Source of the DNA: Asanoa ishikariensis
Lineage (GTDB): Bacteria; Actinomycetota; Actinomycetes; Mycobacteriales; Micromonosporaceae
NCBI RefSeq assembly: GCF_900107455.1
Contig: NZ_FNQB01000004.1
Span: 839,330 to 903,329, forward strand
DNA length: 64,000 bases
Direction: 5' to 3'
The notes under the pieces are model-generated. The model had not been told where the DNA came from. It saw only the letters and a list, made by a program, of their open reading frames with translations, and did not search any database. The translations under genes and the position numbers were made by a program. Shown here in pieces: positions 41,693-49,697 of the stretch (positions are counted from its first letter, which is position 1; the number at the start of each line of letters is the position of its first letter).

Positions 41693-42867
41693 CGCCCGCC
41701 TCCGGTGCGACCGCCACCGGTCCGTCCGCCGCCGGGGAAGCCTCCGCCACCCGGGAAGCCGGGTCCGGTGAACCCGCCCTGGTTGGACGTCGTCGACGGC
41801 AGGGTGACCACCACCTGCTCACCGGCTGCGAGACCGTCCTTGATCTCGGTCGTGGCGTCACCCTTCAGCCCGATCTCGACCGCGCGGACGACCCGCTGGC
41901 CGTTCTCCATGACGGTGACCGTGTGTCGGTTGCCGGCGCTGGTGACGGCGGCCGAGTTGACGTAGACGACGTTGTCGGCCTGCCCGACGGTGACCGACAC
42001 CTTGACGCTCTGCCCCGCCCGCACCCCGTCGGGCAGCTCGTCGAGGGTGAAGGTCACACCGTAGGTCACGACGTTGTTCTCGGACGTCGCGTTGGGGTCG
42101 ACGGTGGCGAGCGCGCCGGTGGTCTCGGCAGCCGGCAGCGCGTTCCAGGTGATGGTGCCTTCCTGGCCGGTCTTGAGCTTCGTGGCGTCGGTCTCGGAGA
42201 CCTCGGCGGCGACTTCGAGCTTGGTGAGGTCGGCGATGTCGATGAAACCTGTGGTGTCCTTCGAGCTCGTTCCGGAGGCCGACCCGCCGACGGTGCCGTT
42301 GACCGCGGTGATCGTGCCGGCTTTCGGCGCTTTGAGGGTGGCGCCGGCGACACCGTCCTCGGCCTCCTCGACGGCGGCGTCGGCCTGGCTCACCTGGGCC
42401 TCGGCCTCGGAGGTGTCGCTGTCGGCGTCCTCGGCCCGGTCGAGCGCGGCCTGTGCGGCGTCCTGGTCGGCCTGGGCGGCGTCGAGCTTGCGTCGCGCGG
42501 CGGTGTCGTCGACCGTGGCCAGCACCTGGCCCTTCTTGACCTTGTCGCCGACCTTCACACGGATGTCGGTGACCGTCCCGGACGTGTCGAACGAGGCGCT
42601 CGCGGTCGAGGCGCTCCGCACGGTGCCGTCCGCGGAGACCGTGGCGGTCACGGTGCCCTCTGCGGCGGCGATGGTGCGGGTGTTGCCCGACGCCGACTCG
42701 GCTGCCTCGGCCTTGCCGAAGGAGGTGTACGCCCATGCGGCCGTGCCGGCCACCGCCAGCGCGAGCACGACGTTGACCACGAGCGCGGGCGGCAGGCCCG
42801 GTCTCGGAAGGGATCGGCGCATGCGCGACAGCTTGGAGGCGCTGCCTCGGAGCCAGCCTCGCGCCAC
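41689..42867 (-). CDS. RND/MacA-type periplasmic adaptor, second copy
   Basis: A 392-residue protein with an N-terminal anchor (ALVVNVVLALAVAGTAAWAY), a lipoyl/barrel-sandwich domain (SGTVTDIRVKVGDKVKKGQV), a long coiled-coil hairpin (RKLDAAQADQDAAQAALDRA and the following acidic repeats), and a beta-barrel domain. The C-terminal 25 residues are Gly-rich (PGFPGGGGFPGGGRTGGGR). GTG 42867 is used; an ATG at 42822 is possible but has no ribosome site. It is coupled to the ATPase gene. Confidence 0.85.
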   Translation of the reverse strand: MARGWLRGSASKLSRMRRSLPRPGLPPALVVNVVLALAVAGTAAWAYTSFGKAEAAESASGNTRTIAAAEGTVTATVSADGTVRSASTASASFDTSGTVTDIRVKVGDKVKKGQVLATVDDTAARRKLDAAQADQDAAQAALDRAEDADSDTSEAEAQVSQADAAVEEAEDGVAGATLKAPKAGTITAVNGTVGGSASGTSSKDTTGFIDIADLTKLEVAAEVSETDATKLKTGQEGTITWNALPAAETTGALATVDPNATSENNVVTYGVTFTLDELPDGVRAGQSVKVSVTVGQADNVVYVNSAAVTSAGNRHTVTVMENGQRVVRAVEIGLKGDATTEIKDGLAAGEQVVVTLPSTTSNQGGFTGPGFPGGGGFPGGGRTGGGRTGGGR

Positions 42868-42892
42868 CTCAAAGCCACCTGGGAACTAGGGC

Positions 42893-44041
42893 CTAGGGGG
42901 TGACCACTTCGTCGCCTTCGACGAGGCCGGTCTTTATCTCCGTGTACTGGTCGCCGCGCAGGCCCACCTCGACACTGCGGGTCTGGTCGCCGGCCGCCGT
43001 CCGGACCACCGCGCTGCCGTCGCCGTGCACCGCTGACGAGGGCACCCGCAGGACGCCGGTGGCCTCGCCCGTGGTGACACGTACGTTCGCGCTCTGGCCC
43101 ACCAGCAGGTCGGCGGGGTTCTCGTCGAAGGCGAGCACCACGCCGTAGCGGACCAGGTCGCCGTCGGCGGTGCCGACCGGGCTGACCTGGACGACGCGGG
43201 CGGTCAGGTCGTCGCCGGGCCGGTTGGCCAGCGTGACGGTGGCGACCTGGCCGACCTTGAGACGGTTCGCGTCGGCCTCCGGGAAGTCGGCCGCGACCTG
43301 CATGCCGGCGACGTCGGCCACCGACACGAAGGTGCTGCCGGCGCCGACGTCCGTGCCGACCACCCCGGCGACCGTGAGGACCTTGCCGGCGATCGGTGCC
43401 TTGATCCTGGTGCCGGCGAGTTGGTCCTGCGCCTCGGCGAGCGCGAGGTCGGCGCTGTTCACCCGTTGCTGCGCGGAGAGCAGGGGGTCGCCGCCGCGCT
43501 GGTTGGTGCAGCCGCCGTCACGCGTGGCGTGGGTGGGTTGGCTCGACGGCGGCGCGGTCGGGCGGTGGGTGGGTGACGGGGACGTCGTCGGGCGGCCGGT
43601 CGGTGTCGGTGTGGCTGACGGCGACGGGCTCGGGCTCGTGCGGAAGGCGACCGTGCAGGTCGTCGTCCCGGCGTCGTCCGCCTTGTCCAGGGCGTCCCGC
43701 GCGTCGTCGAGCTTCGCCCGGGCGTCGTCCACGCGCTCCCGTGCGCCGGTGGCGTCGATCTCGGCGAGCACCTGGCCGGCCTTCACCTGGTCGCCCGGGC
43801 GCACCTTGACGACGGTCACCGTGCCGGCGGTGGCGAAGCCGAGGGTGCGGGTCTGGGCGGGTTCGAGCGATCCCGTCGTCGCGACGGCGCTGACCACGTC
43901 GCCGCGGTCCACCCTTGCCGTGCCCTTCGCGGTCGACGGTGCCGGATCGGCTCTGGTGAGCGCGTACGCGCCTGCCGAGGCCGACCCGACGACCAGCACC
44001 ACGAGGCCGCATACGGCCCAAGTCTTCCGGCGTACGCCCAT
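42893..44041 (-). CDS. HlyD/MacA-type periplasmic adaptor, first copy
   Basis: A 382-residue protein starting MGVRRKTWAV at 44041. N-terminal helix VCGLVVLVVGSASAGAYAL, then barrel-sandwich half VTVVKVRPGDQVKAGQVLAE, a hairpin interrupted by a low-complexity Ser/Pro/Thr stretch (SPSPSATPTPTGRPTTSPSP), and the second half GTRIKAPIAGKVLTVAGVVG. It ends 25 bases before the second adaptor gene. Two adaptors in one operon suggests a heteromeric channel or diverged duplicates. Confidence 0.85.
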   Translation of the reverse strand: MGVRRKTWAVCGLVVLVVGSASAGAYALTRADPAPSTAKGTARVDRGDVVSAVATTGSLEPAQTRTLGFATAGTVTVVKVRPGDQVKAGQVLAEIDATGARERVDDARAKLDDARDALDKADDAGTTTCTVAFRTSPSPSPSATPTPTGRPTTSPSPTHRPTAPPSSQPTHATRDGGCTNQRGGDPLLSAQQRVNSADLALAEAQDQLAGTRIKAPIAGKVLTVAGVVGTDVGAGSTFVSVADVAGMQVAADFPEADANRLKVGQVATVTLANRPGDDLTARVVQVSPVGTADGDLVRYGVVLAFDENPADLLVGQSANVRVTTGEATGVLRVPSSAVHGDGSAVVRTAAGDQTRSVEVGLRGDQYTEIKTGLVEGDEVVTP

Positions 44042-44224
44042 GAGCCGCGAGTCTCGGCGGTCCACCTCGCAGGCCGCTGAGTCGTACCTCGGAGTTTGCT
44101 CAAAGCCGATTCGAAGGTTCTTCCGAGCTTGGCCTGACGGCGCGTGGAGGTTGCCGCGGTCCCATGGGCCGGCGTGCCGCGGACGTCAACCCCACCCCGC
44201 GGCACGTCCAAGAATGGAGGACCT

Positions 44225-44743
44225 GTGTCTGCCCGCTCTGCCTGGACGCTCGCGCTGGTCGTCGGTTCCGCCGTCCTGTTGCTGGCGGCCGGTTGCGGCT
44301 CCGACGGTGATGCTGAGGCCGCGGCCCCGGGACCGGCCGGGTCGTCGGCGTACCTGGACTGTCTGCGCGAGCACGGCATCGCCAACCTGCCGTCCGGCCG
44401 TCCCCGGGCGTTTCCCTCCGGCCGTCCGACCGCCTTCCCGTCCGGCCGTCCCACGGCGTTCCCGTCCGGGCGGATGGGTGGCGGCTTCCGACCGGAGGGC
44501 GTCGACGACGCGACCTGGCAGAAGGCGCAGGAGGCCTGTGGGTCGTTGCGGCCGACGGGTGGCCCCGGCGCCAACGGTCGCGGTCCGAGCGCCGGCAACC
44601 GCCAGGCCGGCGCGGCGTATCGCAACTGCCTCGCCGACCACGACGTCGACCTGAGCGCCAACCCGAGCACGGCCGACCCCAAGGTCGCGCAGGCCATGCA
44701 GGCGTGCGCCGTGCTCCGTCCGACCGCGACCGCGACCCCGTAA
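44225..44743 (+). CDS. lipoprotein with paired Cys modules and tandem repeats
   Basis: A 172-residue protein from GTG 44225, 4 bases after GGAGG. Lipoprotein signal ends LLLAAGCGS. Two related modules follow: AYLDCLREHGIANLPSG ending in EACGSLRP, and AYRNCLADHDVDLSANP ending in QACAVLRP; each has an N-terminal Cys, a His five residues later and a C-terminal Cys before LRP. Between them FPSGRPTA-type octapeptide repeats run for 28 residues. It is divergent from the MacAB-like operon, about 180 bases away; a partner role is inference. Confidence 0.75.
   Translation: MSARSAWTLALVVGSAVLLLAAGCGSDGDAEAAAPGPAGSSAYLDCLREHGIANLPSGRPRAFPSGRPTAFPSGRPTAFPSGRMGGGFRPEGVDDATWQKAQEACGSLRPTGGPGANGRGPSAGNRQAGAAYRNCLADHDVDLSANPSTADPKVAQAMQACAVLRPTATATP
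44390..44473 (+). repeat. 24-bp tandem repeat coding PSGRP(T/R)AF
   Basis: Three and a half copies of a 24-base unit, each encoding PSGRPTAF with one PSGRPRAF variant, within the lipoprotein gene between its two Cys modules. The copies differ at a few bases, so copy number may vary between strains. Confidence 0.75.
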
Positions 44744-44814
44744 CGGTCTTGAACCCGACTTCATCGGGCGGCGCGACTCCCTAGAGTTCGGTGCGACTCA
44801 CGGGAGGGACAACG

Positions 44815-45204
44815 ATGACGCGACAAGCGATCTCGAGTGACGGTGCACCGGCCGCGCTCGGGCCGTACAGCCAGGCGATCGTCGCCAACGGGTTCGTGTT
44901 CTGCTCCGGCATGGCCGGGATCGACCCCGCCACCGGGGCGATCCCGGAGGGGATCGAGGCACAGACCGAGCAGGCGCTGCTCAACCTGGGCGCCGTCCTC
45001 GCCACCGCCGGCGCTTCCCTGGCCGACCTGGTGAAGACGACGATCTTCTACGCCGACGTGAACGACTTCGCGCGGCTCAACGCCGTCTACGCCCGGCACA
45101 TGCCCGATCCACCTCCGGCCCGCTCCGCGCCCGCCAACGTGCGGCTGCCGCACGGCCTGCTCGTGTCCATCGAGGCGATCGCGGTGCTGCCCGACCAGAC
45201 CTAG
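44815..45204 (+). CDS. RidA-family (YjgF/YER057c/UK114) protein
   Basis: A 129-residue protein from ATG 44815 with GGGAGGG upstream. GAPAALGPYSQAIVANGFVF is the N-terminal family signature and RSAPANVRLPHGLLVSIEAI holds the conserved Arg and the L-P-x-G pair of the active site cleft. RidA proteins hydrolyse reactive enamine/imine intermediates. Its stop overlaps the convergent ssuD stop by 4 bases, placing it at the edge of the sulfur island. Confidence 0.9.
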   Translation: MTRQAISSDGAPAALGPYSQAIVANGFVFCSGMAGIDPATGAIPEGIEAQTEQALLNLGAVLATAGASLADLVKTTIFYADVNDFARLNAVYARHMPDPPPARSAPANVRLPHGLLVSIEAIAVLPDQT

Positions 45205-46346
45205 CGTGCGGCTCCGGCGAACGGGACGGCGGGCTTTTCGTCGGCCTGGTCGCCCGCCGGGTGCTGCCAGAGTCCGCGCGCCCGCAGGATCGGCAGCACT
45301 CCTTCGCCGAACCAGTACGCCTCTTCGAGGTGGGGGTGGCCGGACAGGATGAACTCGTCGATGCCGAGGTCCGCGTACTCGATGATGCGGTCGGCCACTT
45401 CCTGGTGGCTGCCGACCAGTGCGGTCCCCGCGCCACCGCGCACCAGCCCGACACCGGCCCACAGGTTCGGGGCCACCTCGAGGCTGTCACGGCGGCCGCC
45501 GTGCAGCGCCAGCATCCGCTTCTGTCCTTCCGACTCGCTCTGGGCCAGGCCCGCCTGCACGGTCGCGATGTCGGCGTCGTTGATCCCGTCGAGCAGCTTG
45601 CGGGCCTGCGCCCAGGCTTCCTCGGACGTGTCGCGGGTGATCACGTGCAGCCGGATGCCGAACCGGACCGGGCGCGTGCCGGCCAGACCGCGGATCCAGT
45701 CGAGCTTGCGGGCCACCGCGTCGGGCGGCTCGCCCCAGGTCAGGTATACGTCGGCGTGCTTGGCCGCCACGTCGCCGGCGGCGGGGGACGATCCTCCGAA
45801 GTAGATCGGTGGGACCGGATCGGGCACGCGGGGCAACACCGCGCCTTCGACCGTGATGTGTTGGCCGGTGTATGTGACCTGTTCGCCGCGCCAGAGCCGG
45901 CGGGCGACCTCGAGGAACTCGTCGCAGCGGGCGTAGCGGGCGTCCTTGTCCAGGAAGTCGCCGTAGGCACGCTGCTCGTGGGCCTCGCCGCCGGTGACGA
46001 CGTTGAGCAGCAGCCGTCCGTCGGAGTGCCGTTGGAAGGTGGCGGCCATCTGTGCGGCCAGGGTCGGTGAGAGCAGGCCGGGGCGGAAGGCGACCAGGAA
46101 CTTGAGCCGCTCGGTCGCCTCGACGAGGGTCGCGGTCGACAGCCAGGCGTCCTCGCACCAGGCTCCGGTCGGGGTGAGGGCGCCGACGAAACCGAGTTGC
46201 TCGGCGGTACGCGCGATCTGGCCGAGATAGGCGCGGGTGGCGGGGCGGGCGCCGCCGGCGACGCCTGCGGGCAGGCCGTGTCCGCCGCCGACGATGTGGC
46301 GGCTGTCGCCGTAGGTGGGCAGGAACCAGTGGAACGTCAGGCTCAT
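45201..46346 (-). CDS. ssuD: FMNH2-dependent alkanesulfonate monooxygenase
   Basis: A 381-residue luciferase-like monooxygenase starting MSLTFHWFLPTYGDSRHIVG, the characteristic SsuD N-terminus. LLLNVVTGGEAHEQRAYGDF and YTGQHITVEGAVLPRVPDPV are family blocks, and SHQEVADRIIEYADLGIDEF is the C-terminal conserved segment. It cleaves alkanesulfonates to aldehyde and sulfite with reduced flavin and O2. The start overlaps the stop of ssuB (ATGA), making it the last gene of the ssuACBD unit. Reduced flavin could come from either flavin reductase encoded in the island. Confidence 0.92.
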   Translation of the reverse strand: MSLTFHWFLPTYGDSRHIVGGGHGLPAGVAGGARPATRAYLGQIARTAEQLGFVGALTPTGAWCEDAWLSTATLVEATERLKFLVAFRPGLLSPTLAAQMAATFQRHSDGRLLLNVVTGGEAHEQRAYGDFLDKDARYARCDEFLEVARRLWRGEQVTYTGQHITVEGAVLPRVPDPVPPIYFGGSSPAAGDVAAKHADVYLTWGEPPDAVARKLDWIRGLAGTRPVRFGIRLHVITRDTSEEAWAQARKLLDGINDADIATVQAGLAQSESEGQKRMLALHGGRRDSLEVAPNLWAGVGLVRGGAGTALVGSHQEVADRIIEYADLGIDEFILSGHPHLEEAYWFGEGVLPILRARGLWQHPAGDQADEKPAVPFAGAAR

Positions 46347-47068
46347 GGTGCGATTTCCTCCAGGACGGGTACGCCGAGTCGAGCCAGCAGGCGCCGGCGG
46401 AGCACGCCGAAGCCCGAATGGTCGGGGGTGCGCGGGTGGTCGAGATCCACGGCGATGTCCTCGGCGATGACGCCGCCGTCGAGCAGAAGGATGCGGTCGG
46501 AGAGCAGGAGCGCCTCGTCGACGTCGTGGGTGACGAACAGCGCCGAGAACCCGTGCTCGGCCCGCAACCGGCCGAAGAGTCCCTGCATCCGCAGCCGGGT
46601 CAGCGCGTCGAGGGCACCGAACGGCTCGTCGAGCAGGAGCAGGTCCGGTTCCCTGACGAGCGCCCGCGCGAACGCGACCCGTTGCGCCTGGCCGCCGGAG
46701 AGCTCCGCCGGCCAGGCGCGCTCCCGGTCGGCGAGGCCGACCTCGGCCAGGGCGGCGGCGACGCGGCGTGGCACGTCGCCGGTGAGCCCGAGGCCGACGT
46801 TGGCGGCGACGCGTTTCCACGGCAGGAGGCGGTGTTCCTGGAAGACGACGGCGCTGCGGCCGTGACGGGTGATCGTGCCGGTGGCGTCGGGGTCGAGGCC
46901 GGCCAGTGCCCGCAGCAGCGTGCTCTTGCCGGACCCGCTGCCACCGAGGAGCGCGACGACCTCACCGCGGCGAATCATGATGTCCACACCGGACAGTACG
47001 ACCGACGCCCCGAATGCCCGCCGGACGTCGAAACCGGCGATCAGCTCGCCTTCAGCCCGACCCGCCAT
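46343..47068 (-). CDS. ssuB: aliphatic sulfonate ABC transporter ATP-binding protein
   Basis: A 241-residue ATPase: Walker A GGSGSGKSTLLRA, Q-loop AVVFQEHRLLPW, signature LSGGQAQRVAFARAL, Walker [14 protein letters not shown]-loop LFVTHDVDEAL. The VFQEHRLLPW block is characteristic of the SsuB/TauB group. Its start lies 28 bases inside the end of ssuC and it overlaps ssuD. Confidence 0.92.
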   Translation of the reverse strand: MAGRAEGELIAGFDVRRAFGASVVLSGVDIMIRRGEVVALLGGSGSGKSTLLRALAGLDPDATGTITRHGRSAVVFQEHRLLPWKRVAANVGLGLTGDVPRRVAAALAEVGLADRERAWPAELSGGQAQRVAFARALVREPDLLLLDEPFGALDALTRLRMQGLFGRLRAEHGFSALFVTHDVDEALLLSDRILLLDGGVIAEDIAVDLDHPRTPDHSGFGVLRRRLLARLGVPVLEEIAP

Positions 47069-47802
47069 GCGAGGGCCCTCCGTTCCACAGCGCGCAGGAT
47101 CAGGTCGGAGGCCAGGCCCAGCAACCCGTAGACGAACAGGCCCAGGACGACGACGTCGATCTGGCTGAACTCGCGGGCCTCCATCATCATGAAGCCGATA
47201 CCGCTCTGCGCCGCGACCTGCTCGCCGACGACGAGGCTGAGCCAGGCGGCCGCGATCGCGAGGCGCAGCCCGAGCAACAGCGACGGCAGCGAGCCGGGCA
47301 GCACGACGTGGCGCACCCGGGCCAGCGTCGACAGTCCGCAGGTGCGGGCCGCCTCGACCAGGCGCTCGTCGACGTCGCGGATGCCGGCGTAGGTGTTGAG
47401 GTAGAGCGGGAAGAACGCGCCCAGGGCGACCAGGGTCACCTTGAGCGACTCGTCGATGCCGACCCAGACGATCACGAGCGGCACGAGGGCGAGGTGGGGG
47501 AGCATGCGGGCCATCTGCACGGGTGGGTCGACGAGGTCGTCACCGAGCCGGATGAGGCCCGCGACCGTGCCGAGGAGGACGCCGAGGGCGCCGCCGATGG
47601 CCAGGCCGAGGGCGGCGCGGGTCAGCGAGTCGCCGAGGTGTTCCCCGAGGTCGCCCGACCGGGCCAGTCGCCAGCCGGTCTCCAGCACGGTGCTGGGCGC
47701 GGGCAGCTTCGCCGGCGGGATCAGCCCGCCCCGGCTGGCCGCCTCCCACGCGAGGAGGACGGCCACCGGAGTCAACGCCCGCCGCCAGCGGCGAGCCGTC
47801 AC
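47041..47802 (-). CDS. ssuC: aliphatic sulfonate ABC transporter permease
   Basis: A 253-residue membrane protein with about six helices. The binding-protein-dependent transport signature is AARTCGLSTLARVRHVVLPG, followed by SLPSLLLGLRLAIAAAWLSL and the GIGFMMMEAREFSQIDVVVL segment typical of SsuC/TauC. Coupled to ssuA upstream and overlapping ssuB downstream. Confidence 0.9.
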   Translation of the reverse strand: MTARRWRRALTPVAVLLAWEAASRGGLIPPAKLPAPSTVLETGWRLARSGDLGEHLGDSLTRAALGLAIGGALGVLLGTVAGLIRLGDDLVDPPVQMARMLPHLALVPLVIVWVGIDESLKVTLVALGAFFPLYLNTYAGIRDVDERLVEAARTCGLSTLARVRHVVLPGSLPSLLLGLRLAIAAAWLSLVVGEQVAAQSGIGFMMMEAREFSQIDVVVLGLFVYGLLGLASDLILRAVERRALAWRVGLKAS

Positions 47803-48755
47803 CGGAACACGTCCGCGTACGTCTCGTCCACGCGCGACTTGATGTCGACCGGCTCCGGGATCAGCTCGAGCTTGGCGAAGCCGTCGGCGATCGTCTGGAT
47901 CTCGGCCCCGATGGTCGCGTCGACCGGCGCGAGCGGCTTGGCACTGCGGCTCAGCGCCCGCGCGGTGACCGCTTCGTCGATCTTCAACTCGGGCGCCAGC
48001 ACGCGGGCGCGTTCCTCCGGGTTGGCGATGCCCCAGTCCGTCGTCTCGCGATAGGTCCGCAGGAACGACTCGAGCTGTGTGCCCTTGCCGGTCAGGGCGT
48101 CGGGTGCGGCCAGGATGTACTCGCGGTTGTTGACGAGGTTGGACGCGTCGACCAGCACCTTCACGCCCGGCTGTTCGGCCAGTGCGAAGTAGGGATCCCA
48201 GATGATCCAGGCGTCGACCTGGTCGTTGTCGAAGGCGGGGCGCCCCTCGGCCGGCTTGAGGTATTTGACGGTGATGTCGTCGAGCGTCATCTTGTTGGCT
48301 TCCAACAGTTTCACCAGCAGCCAGTGCACGTTGGAGCCTTTGTTGAGGGCGACGGTGCGGCCCTTGAGGTCGGCGAACGAGGTGAACCCGCTCTTCTCCT
48401 TGACCAGCACCGCCTCGCCCTGCGGGATGGGCTGGCTCGTGCCGATGATGCGGAAGTCGGTCTTTCCCGCGGCGGCGAAGATGGGCGGCGCCTCGCCGGT
48501 CTGTCCGACATCGATGCTGCCGGCCTTGAGTGCCTCGGTCAGGGCCGGCCCGCTCTCGAACAGCGACCAGGTGACGTCGGGTGCGGCGGCGCGGGCCTTG
48601 ACCAGCGCGAGGCCGCCGAAGCGCTGGTAGCCGACCCGCAGCGGGTCGCCGTCGCCGGCCGCCGCGGCGTCGTCACCGCCGCAGGCGGTCAGTGCACCGG
48701 ACACGGCGGCGAGCACGAGCGCGAGGACGAGCCTCTTCATGACGGACCGGCGCAT
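47799..48755 (-). CDS. ssuA: sulfonate-binding lipoprotein
   Basis: A 318-residue substrate-binding protein. ATG 48755 has GGGAG 7 bases upstream; a second in-frame ATG at 48740 lacks one. Signal peptide with lipobox LTACGG. LRVGYQRFGGLALVKARAAA and GEAPPIFAAAGKTDFRII are SsuA/NMT1-type blocks, and NKGSNVHWLLVKLLEANKMT a conserved helix. It delivers sulfonates to SsuC. The upstream region has a CCTA...TAGG inverted element. Confidence 0.9.
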   Translation of the reverse strand: MRRSVMKRLVLALVLAAVSGALTACGGDDAAAAGDGDPLRVGYQRFGGLALVKARAAAPDVTWSLFESGPALTEALKAGSIDVGQTGEAPPIFAAAGKTDFRIIGTSQPIPQGEAVLVKEKSGFTSFADLKGRTVALNKGSNVHWLLVKLLEANKMTLDDITVKYLKPAEGRPAFDNDQVDAWIIWDPYFALAEQPGVKVLVDASNLVNNREYILAAPDALTGKGTQLESFLRTYRETTDWGIANPEERARVLAPELKIDEAVTARALSRSAKPLAPVDATIGAEIQTIADGFAKLELIPEPVDIKSRVDETYADVFR

Positions 48756-48780
48756 GCGGCAGCTCCCGAGAACTAGATAT

Positions 48781-48799
48781 CTCCTATCGGATTTGTAGG
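48781..48799 (-). promoter_or_regulatory. candidate Rrf2-type operator upstream of ssuA
   Basis: On the minus strand CCTACAAATCCGATAGGAG contains inverted CCTA and TAGG around AAATCCGA. CCTACAAATCC differs from CCTACTAATCC in the next intergenic control region (54181) at one base. Confidence 0.45.
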
Positions 48800-48849
48800 T
48801 TAACGGCCGAGCGATGTCCGGGCAATGCCGATCCCACGCGGTGGATGGG

Positions 48850-49341
48850 CTACTTGACCTCGTGCAGCTTGCCGGTGTGCACGTCGTAGACGAAGCCGCG
48901 GACCGAGTCCTTGACGGGGATGAACGGGTCCGCCTGGATGCGCCGGATCGACTGGCGCACGTCCTCGTCGAGGTCAGTGAACGCCTCGGCCGCCCAGGCC
49001 GGCTTCTGACCGGTCTCGGCCTGGATGCCGGCCTTGAACGCGTCGTCGGTGAAGGTGAGCATCCCGCAGTCGGTGTGGTGGATCAGGATGATCTCGGTGG
49101 TGCCGAGCAGCCGCTGGCTGATGGCGAGGCTGCGGAGCTGGTCGGCGGTGACGACGCCGCCGGCGTTGCGGATCACGTGGGCGTCGCCCTCGGAGAGGCC
49201 GAGCAGCCCGTAGGGGTTGAGTCGCGCGTCCATGCAGGCCACGACGGCCACCTGGCGGGCCGGAGGCAGGGGCAGGTCGCCCTTGTCGAAGCTGTCGGCA
49301 TAGCGGGCGGCGTTGGCGATCAGTTCGTCGGTGGTGGTCAT
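48850..49341 (-). CDS. beta-class carbonic anhydrase
   Basis: A 163-residue protein from ATG 49341. Zinc ligands are in VACMDARLNPYGLLGL (Cys, with Asp-Arg dyad) and HHTDCGML (His and Cys). RNAGGVVTADQLRSLAISQR is the conserved active-site helix. Single-domain beta-CA of the compact actinobacterial type. It is the last gene of the six-gene monooxygenase operon, its start overlapping the CGNR gene by 4 bases. Why CO2 hydration would be linked to desulfonation is not obvious. Confidence 0.88.
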   Translation of the reverse strand: MTTTDELIANAARYADSFDKGDLPLPPARQVAVVACMDARLNPYGLLGLSEGDAHVIRNAGGVVTADQLRSLAISQRLLGTTEIILIHHTDCGMLTFTDDAFKAGIQAETGQKPAWAAEAFTDLDEDVRQSIRRIQADPFIPVKDSVRGFVYDVHTGKLHEVK

Positions 49342-49697
49342 CGGGATCGGGATCCTTCCGTCAGCGGGGTGTACGACCGGGTGTGGGCCAGCCGGGCGCG
49401 GTGCTTCTGGACGTGGGTGCGGGTGGCGCAGCGTTTGCCGCAGAACCGGCGTACGCGGCCGGTCGTCGCATCGAGGAACATCGTCCCGCAATGCTGGCCC
49501 GCGCACACGCTCAGGCGGTCGACGCCGTGCTGGCAGAGCCAGAGGGACAGGCCGAGGACCGCACCGGCCAGAAACTCGTCAGCCGCGCTGCTACCGCGGG
49601 CGTCGACGCGCAGATGGCGGTTCTCGCGCGCCGTACCGACGATCGACAACCGCGTGCCGAACCGGGCCGTGCTCGGGCGGCTCAATGTCCGAACCAT
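49338..49697 (-). CDS. CGNR zinc-finger protein lacking most of its N-terminal domain
   Basis: A 119-residue product. The C-terminal zinc finger is CAGQHCGTMFLDATTGRVRR, then FCGKRCATRTHVQKHRAR, the CGNR motif with the G-N changed to A-T. The preceding ABATE-type region is reduced to about 70 residues compared with about 120 normally, so the gene looks 5'-truncated. The start (ATG 49697) lies inside the end of the upstream monooxygenase gene. A DNA-binding regulatory role is expected from the family but may be lost. Confidence 0.6.
   Translation of the reverse strand: MVRTLSRPSTARFGTRLSIVGTARENRHLRVDARGSSAADEFLAGAVLGLSLWLCQHGVDRLSVCAGQHCGTMFLDATTGRVRRFCGKRCATRTHVQKHRARLAHTRSYTPLTEGSRSR

Noticed and set aside
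44390..44473. CRISPR-like or minisatellite element
   Set aside because: The 24-base repeats have no spacers and lie in frame inside a lipoprotein gene; they are coding repeats.
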